DNA of 45,560 nucleotides. It comes from Bacteroidales bacterium. GTDB taxonomy: Bacteria; Bacteroidota; Bacteroidia; Bacteroidales; UBA7960. The notes beneath the pieces are model-generated. The model was given only the letters and a program-made list of their open reading frames with translations, did no database searches and was not told the DNA's origin. The translations under genes were made by a program, and so were the position numbers. The stretch lies in the NCBI GenBank assembly GCA_012521995.1, contig JAAYLH010000130.1, positions 1-45,560 of the forward strand, given 5' to 3'. Of the stretch, positions 17,271 to 25,594 are shown one piece after another (positions within the stretch are counted from its first letter, which is position 1; each line of letters opens with the position of its first letter).

Positions 17271-18449
17271 ATGATCAGTAATCGTGAAATGTTTTACCGT
17301 TTTTTGGGACAGACCTCATCTTTCCCGCTTGGGGTTGAGATAGAGCGTGCTGAAGGCGTTTATATGCACGGGCCTGAAGGGAAACCATACCTGGACCTGA
17401 TCAGTGGCATTTCGGTCAGCAGCATTGGCCACAGGCACTCCAGGGTGGTTCAGGCAATAAAGGATCAGGCGGACCATTATCTGCACCTGATGGTTTACGG
17501 TGAGTTGGTGCAATCGCCACAGGTGAATCTGGCAGAGCTGCTTGTAAGGCATCTCCCGAAGCCCCTCAACAATGTGTTCCTCGTTAACTCAGGCAGCGAG
17601 GCCGTGGAAGGAGCGCTGAAGCTTGCCAAGCGATACACGGGGAGGACTGAAGTGGTCAGTTTTCGGAATGCCTACCACGGGAGTACCCTGGGCTCGCTAA
17701 GCATTATGGGTAATGAAACCATGAAGAAGTCGTTCAGGCCCCTGATTCCTGATGTCAGGATTTTGGAGTACAACAACATTCAGGCTCTTGAGGCCGTTTC
17801 CGGTCGAACCGCCTGTGTAATTGCCGAGACCATCCAGGGAGAGGCGGGTGCCATGGCTCCCTCTGAAGGTTTTATGAAGGCTTTAAGGAAACGCTGCGAT
17901 GAAACTGGGGCCTTGCTTATTCTTGATGAGATCCAGGCAGGCCTGGGCAGGACAGGCAAGCTTTGGGGCTTTGAACATTTTGGGATTATTCCTGATGTCC
18001 TTTTGCTTGCTAAGGCCCTAGGAGGCGGGATGCCCATCGGGGCCTTTATTGCGCCGGCTGAGATCATGCAAAGCCTGACCCATACGCCCGTGCTGGGACA
18101 CATCACCACTTTTGGGGGCAATGCTGTTTGTGCGGCCGCTGCCCTTGCAAATGTCGGGGTCATTACTGAAGAAAAACTCTGGGAAGACGTGGATGAGAAA
18201 GAAGCGCTTTTTCGTCAATACTTAAAACACCCCTCAATAAAGAATATTCGGGGAAAAGGGCTTTTGCTCGCCCTTGAATTTGATTCGTTTGAGCAAAACA
18301 AAAAGGTGATCGACCGCTGCCTTGAAATGGGTGTGCTGACCGATTGGTTTCTGTTTGCCGACCACTGCCTGAGGATAGCCCCGCCTTTGATCATCACCCG
18401 GGCCCAGATAAAAGAGGCCTGTGAGGTGATCTTAAAGGCACTGGAGTAA
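17271..18449 (+). CDS. Class III PLP-dependent aminotransferase
   Basis: A 392-residue fold type I aminotransferase of the acetylornithine/ornithine/GABA group. Seen: SGSEAVEGALKLA (107-119) for the cofactor phosphate, the YHGST motif (135-139), the aspartate-containing ILDEIQAGLGRTGKL (Asp219) and the Schiff-base lysine Lys248 in LLLAKALGGGMPIGAF. The sequence alone does not fix the substrate, and no arginine, lysine or GABA pathway gene is adjacent. The ATG at 17271 is used; a frame extension to 17235 begins without family similarity. It lies 74 bases after rarA and 75 bases before the acetyltransferase. Confidence 0.9.
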   Translation: MISNREMFYRFLGQTSSFPLGVEIERAEGVYMHGPEGKPYLDLISGISVSSIGHRHSRVVQAIKDQADHYLHLMVYGELVQSPQVNLAELLVRHLPKPLNNVFLVNSGSEAVEGALKLAKRYTGRTEVVSFRNAYHGSTLGSLSIMGNETMKKSFRPLIPDVRILEYNNIQALEAVSGRTACVIAETIQGEAGAMAPSEGFMKALRKRCDETGALLILDEIQAGLGRTGKLWGFEHFGIIPDVLLLAKALGGGMPIGAFIAPAEIMQSLTHTPVLGHITTFGGNAVCAAAALANVGVITEEKLWEDVDEKEALFRQYLKHPSIKNIRGKGLLLALEFDSFEQNKKVIDRCLEMGVLTDWFLFADHCLRIAPPLIITRAQIKEACEVILKALE

Positions 18450-18463
18450 AATATTTTTTGAAT

Positions 18464-18471
18464 TACCTTTG
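18464..18471 (+). promoter_or_regulatory. Possible -7 element for the GNAT gene
   Basis: TACCTTTG fits TAnnTTTG and lies 53 bases before the start at 18525. No convincing -33 box at the proper distance. Confidence 0.3.
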
Positions 18472-18524
18472 ATTCTGCATAACTTTAACCACTGAGTATT
18501 CGTTCCTAAACCAAACGATAAGCC

Positions 18525-19232
18525 ATGGATAAGCAGTTGCTTGCTCTTCTGGATACCATGCCCCTTCAAAGCCTGCCCGTTACAGGTTTTTTTCAAAACT
18601 ACCCGCTTGAGAAGGTATATCGCGAGGGTGATTTCCTGCTTTTGTGCGGGACCAGTGATTATCAGTGGGCTTATCTTTGTGGCGACAACCCTGAAGAGCT
18701 GCTTGGGGTCATTGAGCAGTTTAATTTTGCGACCCTTTATTTTGCCAATGTGGAAGACTGGATGCTTCCGGCCCTGACACAAATGCACCGCATCGACTGG
18801 AAACTCACCACACACAGGTATTATTTGCAGGATGACAGAAATATAGAAGCTCCCAGGCAAGAATTCCATCCACTGGAGCCTTCTTTTGCCAAGTATGTTT
18901 TTGAGCGATCTGCCTATAAGGACTTTACCTCCGAAGGGTATATCCGTGACAGGCTGGAGAAAGATATCTCGATAGGGATCTGGCAGGAAGAGGAACTGGT
19001 GGGATGGGGCCTTACCCATGATGATGCAAGCCTTGGCTTTCTGAATGTTTTGCCTGCCTGGCAAGGGAAAGGCTTAGGTGAAAGCATCCTGAGGGCGCTG
19101 GTACTTATGAAAAGGCAAAGAAACCTACCGGTTTTTGTGAATATTGAGCCTCATAATATTCAATCAATCAACCTGATTAAAAAGCTCGGTTTTTCCTTCG
19201 ATCGTCAGGTCTCCTGGCTAAAGATCACATAA
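18525..19232 (+). CDS. GNAT-family N-acetyltransferase
   Basis: A 235-residue protein with a poorly conserved N-terminal half (1 to about 115) and a GNAT/FR47-like acetyltransferase domain in the C-terminal half. The acetyl-CoA loop is QGKGLGESILRALV (family pattern Q/R-x-x-G-x-G/A), preceded by the strand LGFLNVLPAW and followed by VFVNIEPHNIQSINLIKKLGF, the classic motif B ending. The acceptor substrate is unknown. Its stop is only three bases from the stop of the convergent mnhG gene, so no separate terminator fits between them. Confidence 0.88.
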   Translation: MDKQLLALLDTMPLQSLPVTGFFQNYPLEKVYREGDFLLLCGTSDYQWAYLCGDNPEELLGVIEQFNFATLYFANVEDWMLPALTQMHRIDWKLTTHRYYLQDDRNIEAPRQEFHPLEPSFAKYVFERSAYKDFTSEGYIRDRLEKDISIGIWQEEELVGWGLTHDDASLGFLNVLPAWQGKGLGESILRALVLMKRQRNLPVFVNIEPHNIQSINLIKKLGFSFDRQVSWLKIT

Positions 19233-19235
19233 ACG

Positions 19236-19592
19236 TCAGAGACTTTTCTCGCCCTCGGCTTCCTGCCTGTCCGGTTCATCCTGGAGCTCATCCATCAAAT
19301 AGCCTTCCGCTTTCGGTACATCCATTCGGTGGGCAACCCTTCCGATCATATGAGTCCCAATGGGAGCCGTAAATATTACAAAGATTACCACCATCAGCGA
19401 TTCGATAACCACAATCCATTGGGGATGCCACAATACCACGGCAAGCAGCATCAGGATGGCTCCCAGGGAAGCGGCCTTGGTAATGGCATGCATGCGCATA
19501 TAGACATCTGGAAGCTTAACCACACCAATGGCGGCAATCAGCATAAACAATGATCCTGCAATCAGCAGCAGGGAAACGATCCATTCCATCAT
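19236..19592 (-). CDS. mnhG: Mrp Na+/H+ antiporter subunit G
   Basis: 118 residues, three membrane helices, with the MrpG signature GVVKLPDVYMRMHAITKAASLGAIL after the first helix. It is the last gene of the Mrp operon; its start codon overlaps the stop of mnhF by one base (TAATG). The C-terminal tail (about 95-118) is hydrophilic and acidic, a little longer than in many homologues. Confidence 0.93.
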   Translation of the reverse strand: MMEWIVSLLLIAGSLFMLIAAIGVVKLPDVYMRMHAITKAASLGAILMLLAVVLWHPQWIVVIESLMVVIFVIFTAPIGTHMIGRVAHRMDVPKAEGYLMDELQDEPDRQEAEGEKSL

Positions 19593-19876
19593 TATTCAAT
19601 CCTCCTTTTCAGGTATTTTGCAAAGGCAATGTTACCCATAAAAACCAGCAGGGCAATGACAACAGCAACGTTGAGGAAAACGGTTTGCCCTGTAAGCATG
19701 ATGTAGGTGAGAATTAATCCGATCACCAGCGAAGCGATCAGGTCCATTACCACCATACGGTCGGGCAGAGTGGGGCCTGTGAGCAGGCGATATAAGCCCG
19801 CAAAGAGCGAAATGGTCAGGCTGGCAAAGCTTAAATTGACCGCTAAATTCAATATGGGAAATCCTTCCATGCTCAT
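19592..19876 (-). CDS. mnhF: Mrp Na+/H+ antiporter subunit F
   Basis: 94 residues, three membrane helices, with the family motif YRLLTGPTLPDRMVVMDLIASLVIG. Small hydrophobic subunit required for assembly of the antiporter. Sits between mnhE (10-base gap) and mnhG (one-base overlap). Confidence 0.93.
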   Translation of the reverse strand: MSMEGFPILNLAVNLSFASLTISLFAGLYRLLTGPTLPDRMVVMDLIASLVIGLILTYIMLTGQTVFLNVAVVIALLVFMGNIAFAKYLKRRIE

Positions 19877-19886
19877 TTTTTAGGTT

Positions 19887-20234
19887 TTATTCAAAGATCT
19901 TCTGAATGCGCTGCTCAATTTGTCTCTTGGTTTTGCGGATAAACTCTTCTTTATCGTGAAGGTACATCACGTGAATGTACATCTTTTTCTTGTCAGGGGT
20001 CATGTCAAGGGTCAGGCTGCCTGGAGTCATCGAGATCAGGTTGGCAAGAGCAATGATTGCCGTTTCCGACTTGAGGTCAATGGGAACCTCGACAATGCCC
20101 GGTTTCATGTAATTCTTTGGGGTGATGATGTCCCAGGCCACAAAAAGACTGGAGACAAGGATTTCTTTCAGGTAAAATACAATAAAGAGAAGAAACCGTC
20201 CCAATCGCAAAAAGAAATTCAAGAATCTCATCAT
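19887..20234 (-). CDS. mnhE: Mrp Na+/H+ antiporter subunit E (short form)
   Basis: 115 residues, against roughly 160 in many MrpE proteins. The N-terminal membrane region is reduced to one hydrophobic stretch (FLRLGRFLLFIVFYLKEIL), while the cytoplasmic domain with NLISMTPGSLTLD is intact and typical. Both ATG codons at the start (MM) are possible. Position 11 bases after mnhD and 10 before mnhF makes the assignment safe. The shortness looks natural rather than a truncation, since no frame continues upstream. Confidence 0.88.
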   Translation of the reverse strand: MMRFLNFFLRLGRFLLFIVFYLKEILVSSLFVAWDIITPKNYMKPGIVEVPIDLKSETAIIALANLISMTPGSLTLDMTPDKKKMYIHVMYLHDKEEFIRKTKRQIEQRIQKIFE

Positions 20235-20245
20235 ATCTACGGTCT

Positions 20246-21718
20246 TTATAATCCTAACACAGCGTTAATGTACAATTCAGGTAAAACCACCTGGCGGGCA
20301 GCTTCTACCGTAAGCTCGGAGACGGGGCCTGCAAACAGTCCAAGCAAAACAACGGCTATGGCCAGTAAACCGGTGGCTGCAATGGCCCTGCGGCTAAGCT
20401 TGCCCTTTTTAATCTCTTCAGGTTCTTTTTTCCAGTAGGCTTCATTCCATATCTTTACCATTGAGAACAGGGTAAACAGCCCTACAAGAATGGCTACGGC
20501 TGTTATGAGGTAATCCCCTGCCTCAAAACCACCCTTGATCAGGAAGAATTTTCCGAAAAACCCTGGCAGGGGAGGTATGCCTGCAAGGGACATCGCAGGC
20601 ACAAAAAACAGCAGGGCAAGTAAAGGACTGGCTTTATACAAGCCTCCCAGCTTTTTCAGGTCATAACTTCCTGATCGCTGGTATACAAGTCCTCCTGCAA
20701 GAAATGTATTCGTTTTGGAAAGCATGTTGTGAACCATAAAGTAGATGGCCCCTGAAATGCCCCCCACGGTAAACAATCCCAACCCCATCACCATATAACC
20801 TACCTGGCTGATGATGTGAAAGGACAGGATTTTGCGGATATCAAACTGGGATGCTGCCATCAGGACGCCGATGGTCATAGTGAGGCCTGCAATGATCAGG
20901 ATGAAGCTTTTCCAGAACAGGGCATTTTCGACTATGAACAGGCTGTAAAAGCGAAACATTGTGTAAATGCCTACCTTTGTGAGGGTGCCCGCAAAGAGGG
21001 CTGTAATGGGTATTGGTGGGGTGTGGTAAGAAGCAGGCAGCCAGAAGAAAAAGGGGAAAAGGCCTGCCTTCACGCTGAAGGCAATAAAGAACAGCATCAG
21101 GGCTCCGTTCATGTGGGGGATATGGCCCGCTGCCCTTATTTTAAAGGCCAGGTCGGCCATATTGAGCGTCCCCGTAAGGCCGTAAAGAATCCCGATACCT
21201 GCAACGAAAAAGATGGAGGCAACAAAGTTGATGGTAACATATTTTATGCTCCCCCTTAATTGCTCGGCCGAACCACCAAGGGCTATCAACACAAAACTGG
21301 AGGTCAGCATCACTTCATACCATACATACAGGTTAAAGATGTCGCCTGTGATGAAAGCGCCGTTTACCCCCATCAAAAGGCCAAAAGAAATGGGGTAGTA
21401 GCCTGCGCTCTGCCTGCCCTTGTCGATAAAGCCCGGCGAGTAGATCATGATCACAATGGCAATAAAGGAAACCGTTACCAGCATAATGGCCGATAGCATA
21501 TCGACCACCAGTGAAATCCCGTAAGGAGCTGGCCAGGAGCCCATCTGCAGGGTGGCAATCCCGTTTTGCTGCACATCCAACAGAAGGATTACCGAGACCA
21601 GGGTCAGCACCACCGTGGCAAGCAAGCTGAAGTATTGCTGAAATGCCAGCCAGCGGCGGGTGAAGATGAGCACCACCATGAAAAGCAGCGGGAGAATGAT
21701 TGGTAAAACCGGTATCAT
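20246..21718 (-). CDS. mnhD: Mrp Na+/H+ antiporter subunit D
   Basis: 490 residues, about 14 membrane helices, homologous to complex I NuoN/NuoM-type proton channels (proton_antipo_M domain). It carries conserved charged residues in helices such as WYEVMLTSSFVLIALGG (Glu) and FSVKAGLFPFFFWLPASYHTPPIPITALFAGTLTKVGIY (Lys residues in the channel). One of the two large ion-translocating subunits, paired with MrpA. Gap to mnhC is three bases. Confidence 0.95.
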   Translation of the reverse strand: MIPVLPIILPLLFMVVLIFTRRWLAFQQYFSLLATVVLTLVSVILLLDVQQNGIATLQMGSWPAPYGISLVVDMLSAIMLVTVSFIAIVIMIYSPGFIDKGRQSAGYYPISFGLLMGVNGAFITGDIFNLYVWYEVMLTSSFVLIALGGSAEQLRGSIKYVTINFVASIFFVAGIGILYGLTGTLNMADLAFKIRAAGHIPHMNGALMLFFIAFSVKAGLFPFFFWLPASYHTPPIPITALFAGTLTKVGIYTMFRFYSLFIVENALFWKSFILIIAGLTMTIGVLMAASQFDIRKILSFHIISQVGYMVMGLGLFTVGGISGAIYFMVHNMLSKTNTFLAGGLVYQRSGSYDLKKLGGLYKASPLLALLFFVPAMSLAGIPPLPGFFGKFFLIKGGFEAGDYLITAVAILVGLFTLFSMVKIWNEAYWKKEPEEIKKGKLSRRAIAATGLLAIAVVLLGLFAGPVSELTVEAARQVVLPELYINAVLGL

Positions 21719-21721
21719 AGG

Positions 21722-22063
21722 TTATTCGTTTTCTGATAGTTCGTCAAGGTCCACGGTTTTGGTTACGCTGTAGAAGCGGTACACAAGCACCAGGGCAAAG
21801 GCCGTCACACCCAGGCTGATGACAATGGCAGTCAGGATCAATGCTTGGGGCAGGGGGTCTGCCATTTTCTCCACTTCACCGGGGATATCCCTCAAAAAAG
21901 AGGGGAACCCACGGGTCAGGCCTCCTGCCACAAACAGCAGAAGATTGGTGGCGTGCCCAAGGAAAATGAGCCCAAGCACCAGCTTGAAGATGTTTCGGCG
22001 CAGCAGCAGGTAAACTGCAGCCCCATATAAAACCCCGATAAGAATGGCAAATAAAAACAGCAT
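21722..22063 (-). CDS. mnhC: Mrp Na+/H+ antiporter subunit C
   Basis: 113 residues, three membrane helices, homologous to NuoK of complex I. Features LGLIFLGHATNLLLFVAGG and PLPQALILTAIVISLGVTAFALVLVYR, the conserved second and third helices of the family. Starts two bases after mnhB. Confidence 0.94.
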   Translation of the reverse strand: MLFLFAILIGVLYGAAVYLLLRRNIFKLVLGLIFLGHATNLLLFVAGGLTRGFPSFLRDIPGEVEKMADPLPQALILTAIVISLGVTAFALVLVYRFYSVTKTVDLDELSENE

Positions 22064-22065
22064 CT

Positions 22066-22479
22066 TTATTCCTCCATGATTGAAAACATGACCAGGGTAA
22101 GCATTCCGGCCACTGTAAAATATACACCCAGGTCGAACAGCAGGGGGGTGCCCAGCTTCAGTTCAAAAGAAGATCCCGAAAAGAAAGTGGTCCACTCTCC
22201 CGTCATAAACAGGTGTCCCTCCATCAGGGCGGGAAGTCCTGAGACAAGGGCCAGAAGCAAGCCGATTCCGGTAAGGGCCACAGGGCTGATACGAATGCTT
22301 TTCTGGGTCTTTTCCACGCCAAAGGCCATGGCATACAGGATATATGCAGCCCCCAGCATCAGCCCCCCTATAAAGCCCCCGCCGGGTTCATTGTGCCCAC
22401 GGTAAAGCACCACCAGCGAAAGAATCACCAGCAAGGGGCGCATATGACGGGCAGCTATCTGAAGTATCACCGATTCCAT
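22066..22479 (-). CDS. mnhB: Mrp Na+/H+ antiporter subunit B
   Basis: 137 residues, four membrane helices. The MrpB signature GHNEPGGGFIGGLMLGAAYILYA is present near the N-terminus, and GTPLLFDLGVYFTVAGM near the C-terminus. Starts one base after mnhA. A second MrpB-like region is fused to the C-terminus of MrpA, as is usual for this family. Confidence 0.94.
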   Translation of the reverse strand: MESVILQIAARHMRPLLVILSLVVLYRGHNEPGGGFIGGLMLGAAYILYAMAFGVEKTQKSIRISPVALTGIGLLLALVSGLPALMEGHLFMTGEWTTFFSGSSFELKLGTPLLFDLGVYFTVAGMLTLVMFSIMEE

Positions 22480-22480
22480 A

Positions 22481-24787
22481 TCAGATCTTGATTTTTTTGG
22501 TTAGCTTGATCATGGAGAAGATACCCAGGGCAGCAATGGCCAAAACAGTTATCTCACCCAGGGTGTCGAAGGCCCTGAAATCCACCAGGATCACATTGAC
22601 GATATTTCGTCCGAAGGCTTCTGTGTAGCTTGATTGTTTGAAAAACTCAGAGACAGGCTCCTGGACAGCCGAAGAACCTGCCTGCAGCACCAGCACCATC
22701 ATAAACCCACCCACAAGGCTTGCAATCAGGGCGTCACGCATCCGGGCGCCTGTGCCCGAGTATTTTACATACTTCGGCAGATAGAACAGCACAGCCATGG
22801 CCAGGATGACCATGAGTATCTCCACCAGGACCATGGTGATGGCCAGGTCTACTCCGCTGTAAGCAATGAAAATGATTGTGATGCCGAAGCCAATGACGCT
22901 CATGGCAATGAGGGCCACAACCCTTGAATGTGCTACCACAGCAGAGATTGTAGCAGCAATGATCAGGGCTACCACTGCCACCAGGTTGAGGGGCATATCC
23001 CTGAAATTCAACTCAAGGATGACCGGGTCTCCGTTCCATATCTGTATCCAGACCAGGATGGAAGCCACCACAAAAACTGTCATCAGGTAAAACCTGTGGT
23101 AACCATGCTGTATGGCCTTGGTCTGTTCTTTAGTATAAATAAGGAAATAATCGATCATCCTAAAGAAAACCCTGGAGAACTCCTCCCTGAAATACTTCAG
23201 GTTTATCCGTGTAGCCATGGAAATAATGGGATCCCTGTACTTATATGCCACCACTCCCAGGGCAATGGTCAGGGCGCTTAATCCCAGGACAAGGTTAAAG
23301 CCATGCCAGAGCTTGAGTTTTATGGCAGCCATTCCGGGGCTGATGGCCATGATGGCCTGTGAGGTGAGCGGGTTGGCCATGGTCTTGGGAAACAAGCCTA
23401 GGAACAGGCTTATCACCACCAAGAAGAATGGTCCAAGAATCAGCGCCAGGGATGGTTCCTTTGGTTTTTTGTCATAGGCGGGCTCCTTACCCCAGAAAAT
23501 ATCCAGGGTGAGGCGCATAGACAGGAATACCATGATTGCGTTGGTCATAAAGCCGGCTATTAGGATAAACCAATGGGCGCTGGGGGCATTCGACTTGGCT
23601 TCATATATCAGTTCCTTTCCGATAAAGCCCAGCATGGGCGGGATGCCTGCCATGGATACCAGCGCCAGGATCATGACAATGGCGGCAAATGGCATATATT
23701 TAAACAGTCCTCCAAGTTTGTTGATGTCGCGTGTGCCTGTGTTTTTCTCTATGTTGCCTGCCATCATAAACAAGGTCCCCTTGTACAGGGCGTGTACCAA
23801 AAGAAAAATAATGGCTGCGTTGATGGCATATTCAGTGCCTGTGCCGATGAGCAGGACCAGGGTACCTAGGGCGCTCACCGTTGAATAGGCCAGGATTCGT
23901 TTTAGGTCAGTCTGGGTGATGCTCAGCCAGGCACCTACAAACATGGTGGTCACCCCAAAGATGCTCAAAAGATAATGCCAGAGTTCTGTGCCTCCTAAAA
24001 CAGGGTTTAGCCTTGCCAGCAGAAAGATGCCTGCCTTGACCATTGTGGCTGAGTGCAAATAGGCACTCACGGGCGATGGAGCAGCCATGGCACCGGGCAG
24101 CCAGAAATGGAAAGGAAACTGGGCAGACTTGGTGAAAGCCCCGGCAAGAATCAACAGCAATGCCGGAAGGTAAAGATTGCTGGATTTGATTACCTCAGGG
24201 TTGCTGAACAAAGTAGTCAGTTCATAATCTCCAAAAGGAATTCCCAACAGGACAAACCCGCCCAGCAAGGCAAGGCCCCCGAATCCTGTTATGAGCAAAG
24301 CCTGTAAGGCAGCACCCCTCGCCTCAGGCTTTTCGTGATTGTACCCTATTAACAGGTAGGAGGAAATGCTTGTGAGTTCCCAAAATACAAATATCGTGAT
24401 CAGGTTACCTGAAACCACCACCCCCACCATGGAGGCCATGAAAAGGACCAGATAGCCCATAAAGCGCCCCTTCATAGGGTAAGTCTTCATGTAATATCCG
24501 GCGTATATCAGGATAAATGCACCAATGCCCAGCACCAGCAAGCTGAACAAAACGCTCAGACCATCGATGTAAAATGAAAAGTCAATGCCGTAGGCAGGAA
24601 GCCAGCTGTACCGATGAGTAAATACCTCTCCCCGGTTGATTTCGGGAAGCATCCCCAGAAACCAAACAAAGCCTGCAAAGGGAATGATGGCAAATATCCA
24701 CCCTGCCGCATTTCCCAAATAACGGCGGGTAAAGGGTGCAAGTACGGATAGAAAAAGAAGCGCCAGGAGTAAGATTCCTATATTCAT
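22481..24787 (-). CDS. mnhA: Mrp Na+/H+ antiporter subunit A
   Basis: 768 residues from the ATG at 24787, the usual length. The N-terminal ~500 residues are a NuoL-like proton channel (FVFWELTSISSYLLIGYNHEKPEARGA with the conserved Glu; SAQFPFHFWLPGAMAAPSPVSAYLHSATMVKAGIF). The C-terminal part carries an MrpA-specific region and a MrpB/NuoJ-like stretch (DLAITMVLVEILMVILAMAVLFYLP, VNVILVDFRAFDTLGEITVLAIAALG). First gene of the seven-gene operon A-B-C-D-E-F-G, all spaced by 1-11 bases or overlapping; the complex exports Na+ (or K+) in exchange for protons. An upstream in-frame start at 24832 would add 15 polar residues and is less likely. Confidence 0.95.
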   Translation of the reverse strand: MNIGILLLALLFLSVLAPFTRRYLGNAAGWIFAIIPFAGFVWFLGMLPEINRGEVFTHRYSWLPAYGIDFSFYIDGLSVLFSLLVLGIGAFILIYAGYYMKTYPMKGRFMGYLVLFMASMVGVVVSGNLITIFVFWELTSISSYLLIGYNHEKPEARGAALQALLITGFGGLALLGGFVLLGIPFGDYELTTLFSNPEVIKSSNLYLPALLLILAGAFTKSAQFPFHFWLPGAMAAPSPVSAYLHSATMVKAGIFLLARLNPVLGGTELWHYLLSIFGVTTMFVGAWLSITQTDLKRILAYSTVSALGTLVLLIGTGTEYAINAAIIFLLVHALYKGTLFMMAGNIEKNTGTRDINKLGGLFKYMPFAAIVMILALVSMAGIPPMLGFIGKELIYEAKSNAPSAHWFILIAGFMTNAIMVFLSMRLTLDIFWGKEPAYDKKPKEPSLALILGPFFLVVISLFLGLFPKTMANPLTSQAIMAISPGMAAIKLKLWHGFNLVLGLSALTIALGVVAYKYRDPIISMATRINLKYFREEFSRVFFRMIDYFLIYTKEQTKAIQHGYHRFYLMTVFVVASILVWIQIWNGDPVILELNFRDMPLNLVAVVALIIAATISAVVAHSRVVALIAMSVIGFGITIIFIAYSGVDLAITMVLVEILMVILAMAVLFYLPKYVKYSGTGARMRDALIASLVGGFMMVLVLQAGSSAVQEPVSEFFKQSSYTEAFGRNIVNVILVDFRAFDTLGEITVLAIAALGIFSMIKLTKKIKI

Positions 24788-24949
24788 CGGCAATGGGTTA
24801 ATTTTCTCCAATGGGTCCCTAAATAGTGGCAAAAAACCTCATGGCTTTAGGGATTTACGTATTGCTAACACCTTTTTGATAAAATTTGTTTACCAAATTA
24901 CCAAAAAAACAAGGACTTGAACCTGAATGCAAAAGGTCGGGGTATATTT

Positions 24950-24981
24950 TTTGGGCTTGTCAAAATGTCTTTTTAACTTTG
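24950..24981 (+). promoter_or_regulatory. Predicted promoter of hsp20
   Basis: TTTG at 24950-24953, 20 bases, TAACTTTG at 24974-24981. This implies a leader of about 120 bases. Confidence 0.5.
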
Positions 24982-25094
24982 AATAATGTGCCAAATTGTC
25001 GTGATTAAAATGTGTTTTCGGGGCTTTTCTGCCTTGGCATGTTGTTTGAAATGAGCTCAGTACAAACTAATAATAAATGTTTCACCATTAAAAA

Positions 25095-25100
25095 AGGAGG
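25095..25100 (+). promoter_or_regulatory. Strong Shine-Dalgarno sequence of hsp20
   Basis: AGGAGG inside aaaaaggaggacc, eight bases before the ATG at 25109. A full-length SD of this kind is seen before almost no other gene in the window and fixes the start codon. Confidence 0.8.
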
Positions 25101-25108
25101 ACCAAGCT

Positions 25109-25546
25109 ATGTTACCGATGTTAAGACGAAGCAGAGTCAATGTTCCAAGCCTTATGGATGAGTTTTTCGGCAGGGATTTGATGCAAAACTTCTTTGAGGA
25201 CCAGACAGGTATCAGCATGCCTGCCGTCAATGTGGTGGAAACCAACGATAATTTCCGCATTGAGGTGGCTGCTCCCGGGCTGGAGAAAAAAGATTTCAAG
25301 ATTGACCTGGATAACAATGTGCTGACCATTTCCTCGGAAAAGGAAGAACGCAATGAAAGCCAGGAAGAAGGGAAATTCATGCGCAGGGAGTTCAGCTATT
25401 CCAGCTTCAGGCGCTCTTTTAGCCTGCCCAATAGTGTAGATGCAGAAAAGATCAAGGCAAACCACAAGGATGGAATTCTGAGCATTATCCTTCCCAAAAG
25501 GGAAGAGGCAAAACAAAAGCCCCCTAAACAGATTTCCATTTCCTGA
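25109..25546 (+). CDS. Small heat-shock protein, Hsp20/alpha-crystallin family
   Basis: A 145-residue ATP-independent holdase chaperone. The N-terminal arm (1 to about 35) contains PSLMDEFFGRDLMQNFF; the alpha-crystallin domain runs from about 38 (VNVVETNDNFRIEVAAPGLEKKDFKID) to 135, with the conserved AAPGLEKKDF strand and the A-x-x-x-x-GIL (ANHKDGILSI) motif; a C-terminal IxI-type tail (ISIS) ends the protein. The start is fixed by the AGGAGG box eight bases upstream. Monogenic, closed by a bidirectional terminator at 25555-25593. Confidence 0.95.
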   Translation: MLPMLRRSRVNVPSLMDEFFGRDLMQNFFEDQTGISMPAVNVVETNDNFRIEVAAPGLEKKDFKIDLDNNVLTISSEKEERNESQEEGKFMRREFSYSSFRRSFSLPNSVDAEKIKANHKDGILSIILPKREEAKQKPPKQISIS

Positions 25547-25554
25547 TCGCTTGA

Positions 25555-25593
25555 AAAAAGGGCTGCCTGAATCAAAGCGGGCAGCCCTTTTTG
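25555..25593. terminator. Bidirectional terminator between hsp20 and the OmpA-domain gene
   Basis: Arms aaaaagggctgcc (25555-25567) and ggcagcccttttt (25580-25592) pair perfectly, with an A-run on one side and a T-run on the other. Serves both convergent genes. Confidence 0.9.
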
Positions 25594-25594
25594 T

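Larger units (their letters stand above)
24788..25108. other. Divergent intergenic region between mnhA and hsp20
   Basis: 321 AT-rich bases with no gene. It holds a plus-strand promoter candidate (24950-24981) and the hsp20 ribosome binding site. No convincing minus-strand TAnnTTTG box for the mnh operon was found, nor a CIRCE-type inverted repeat. Confidence 0.6.
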
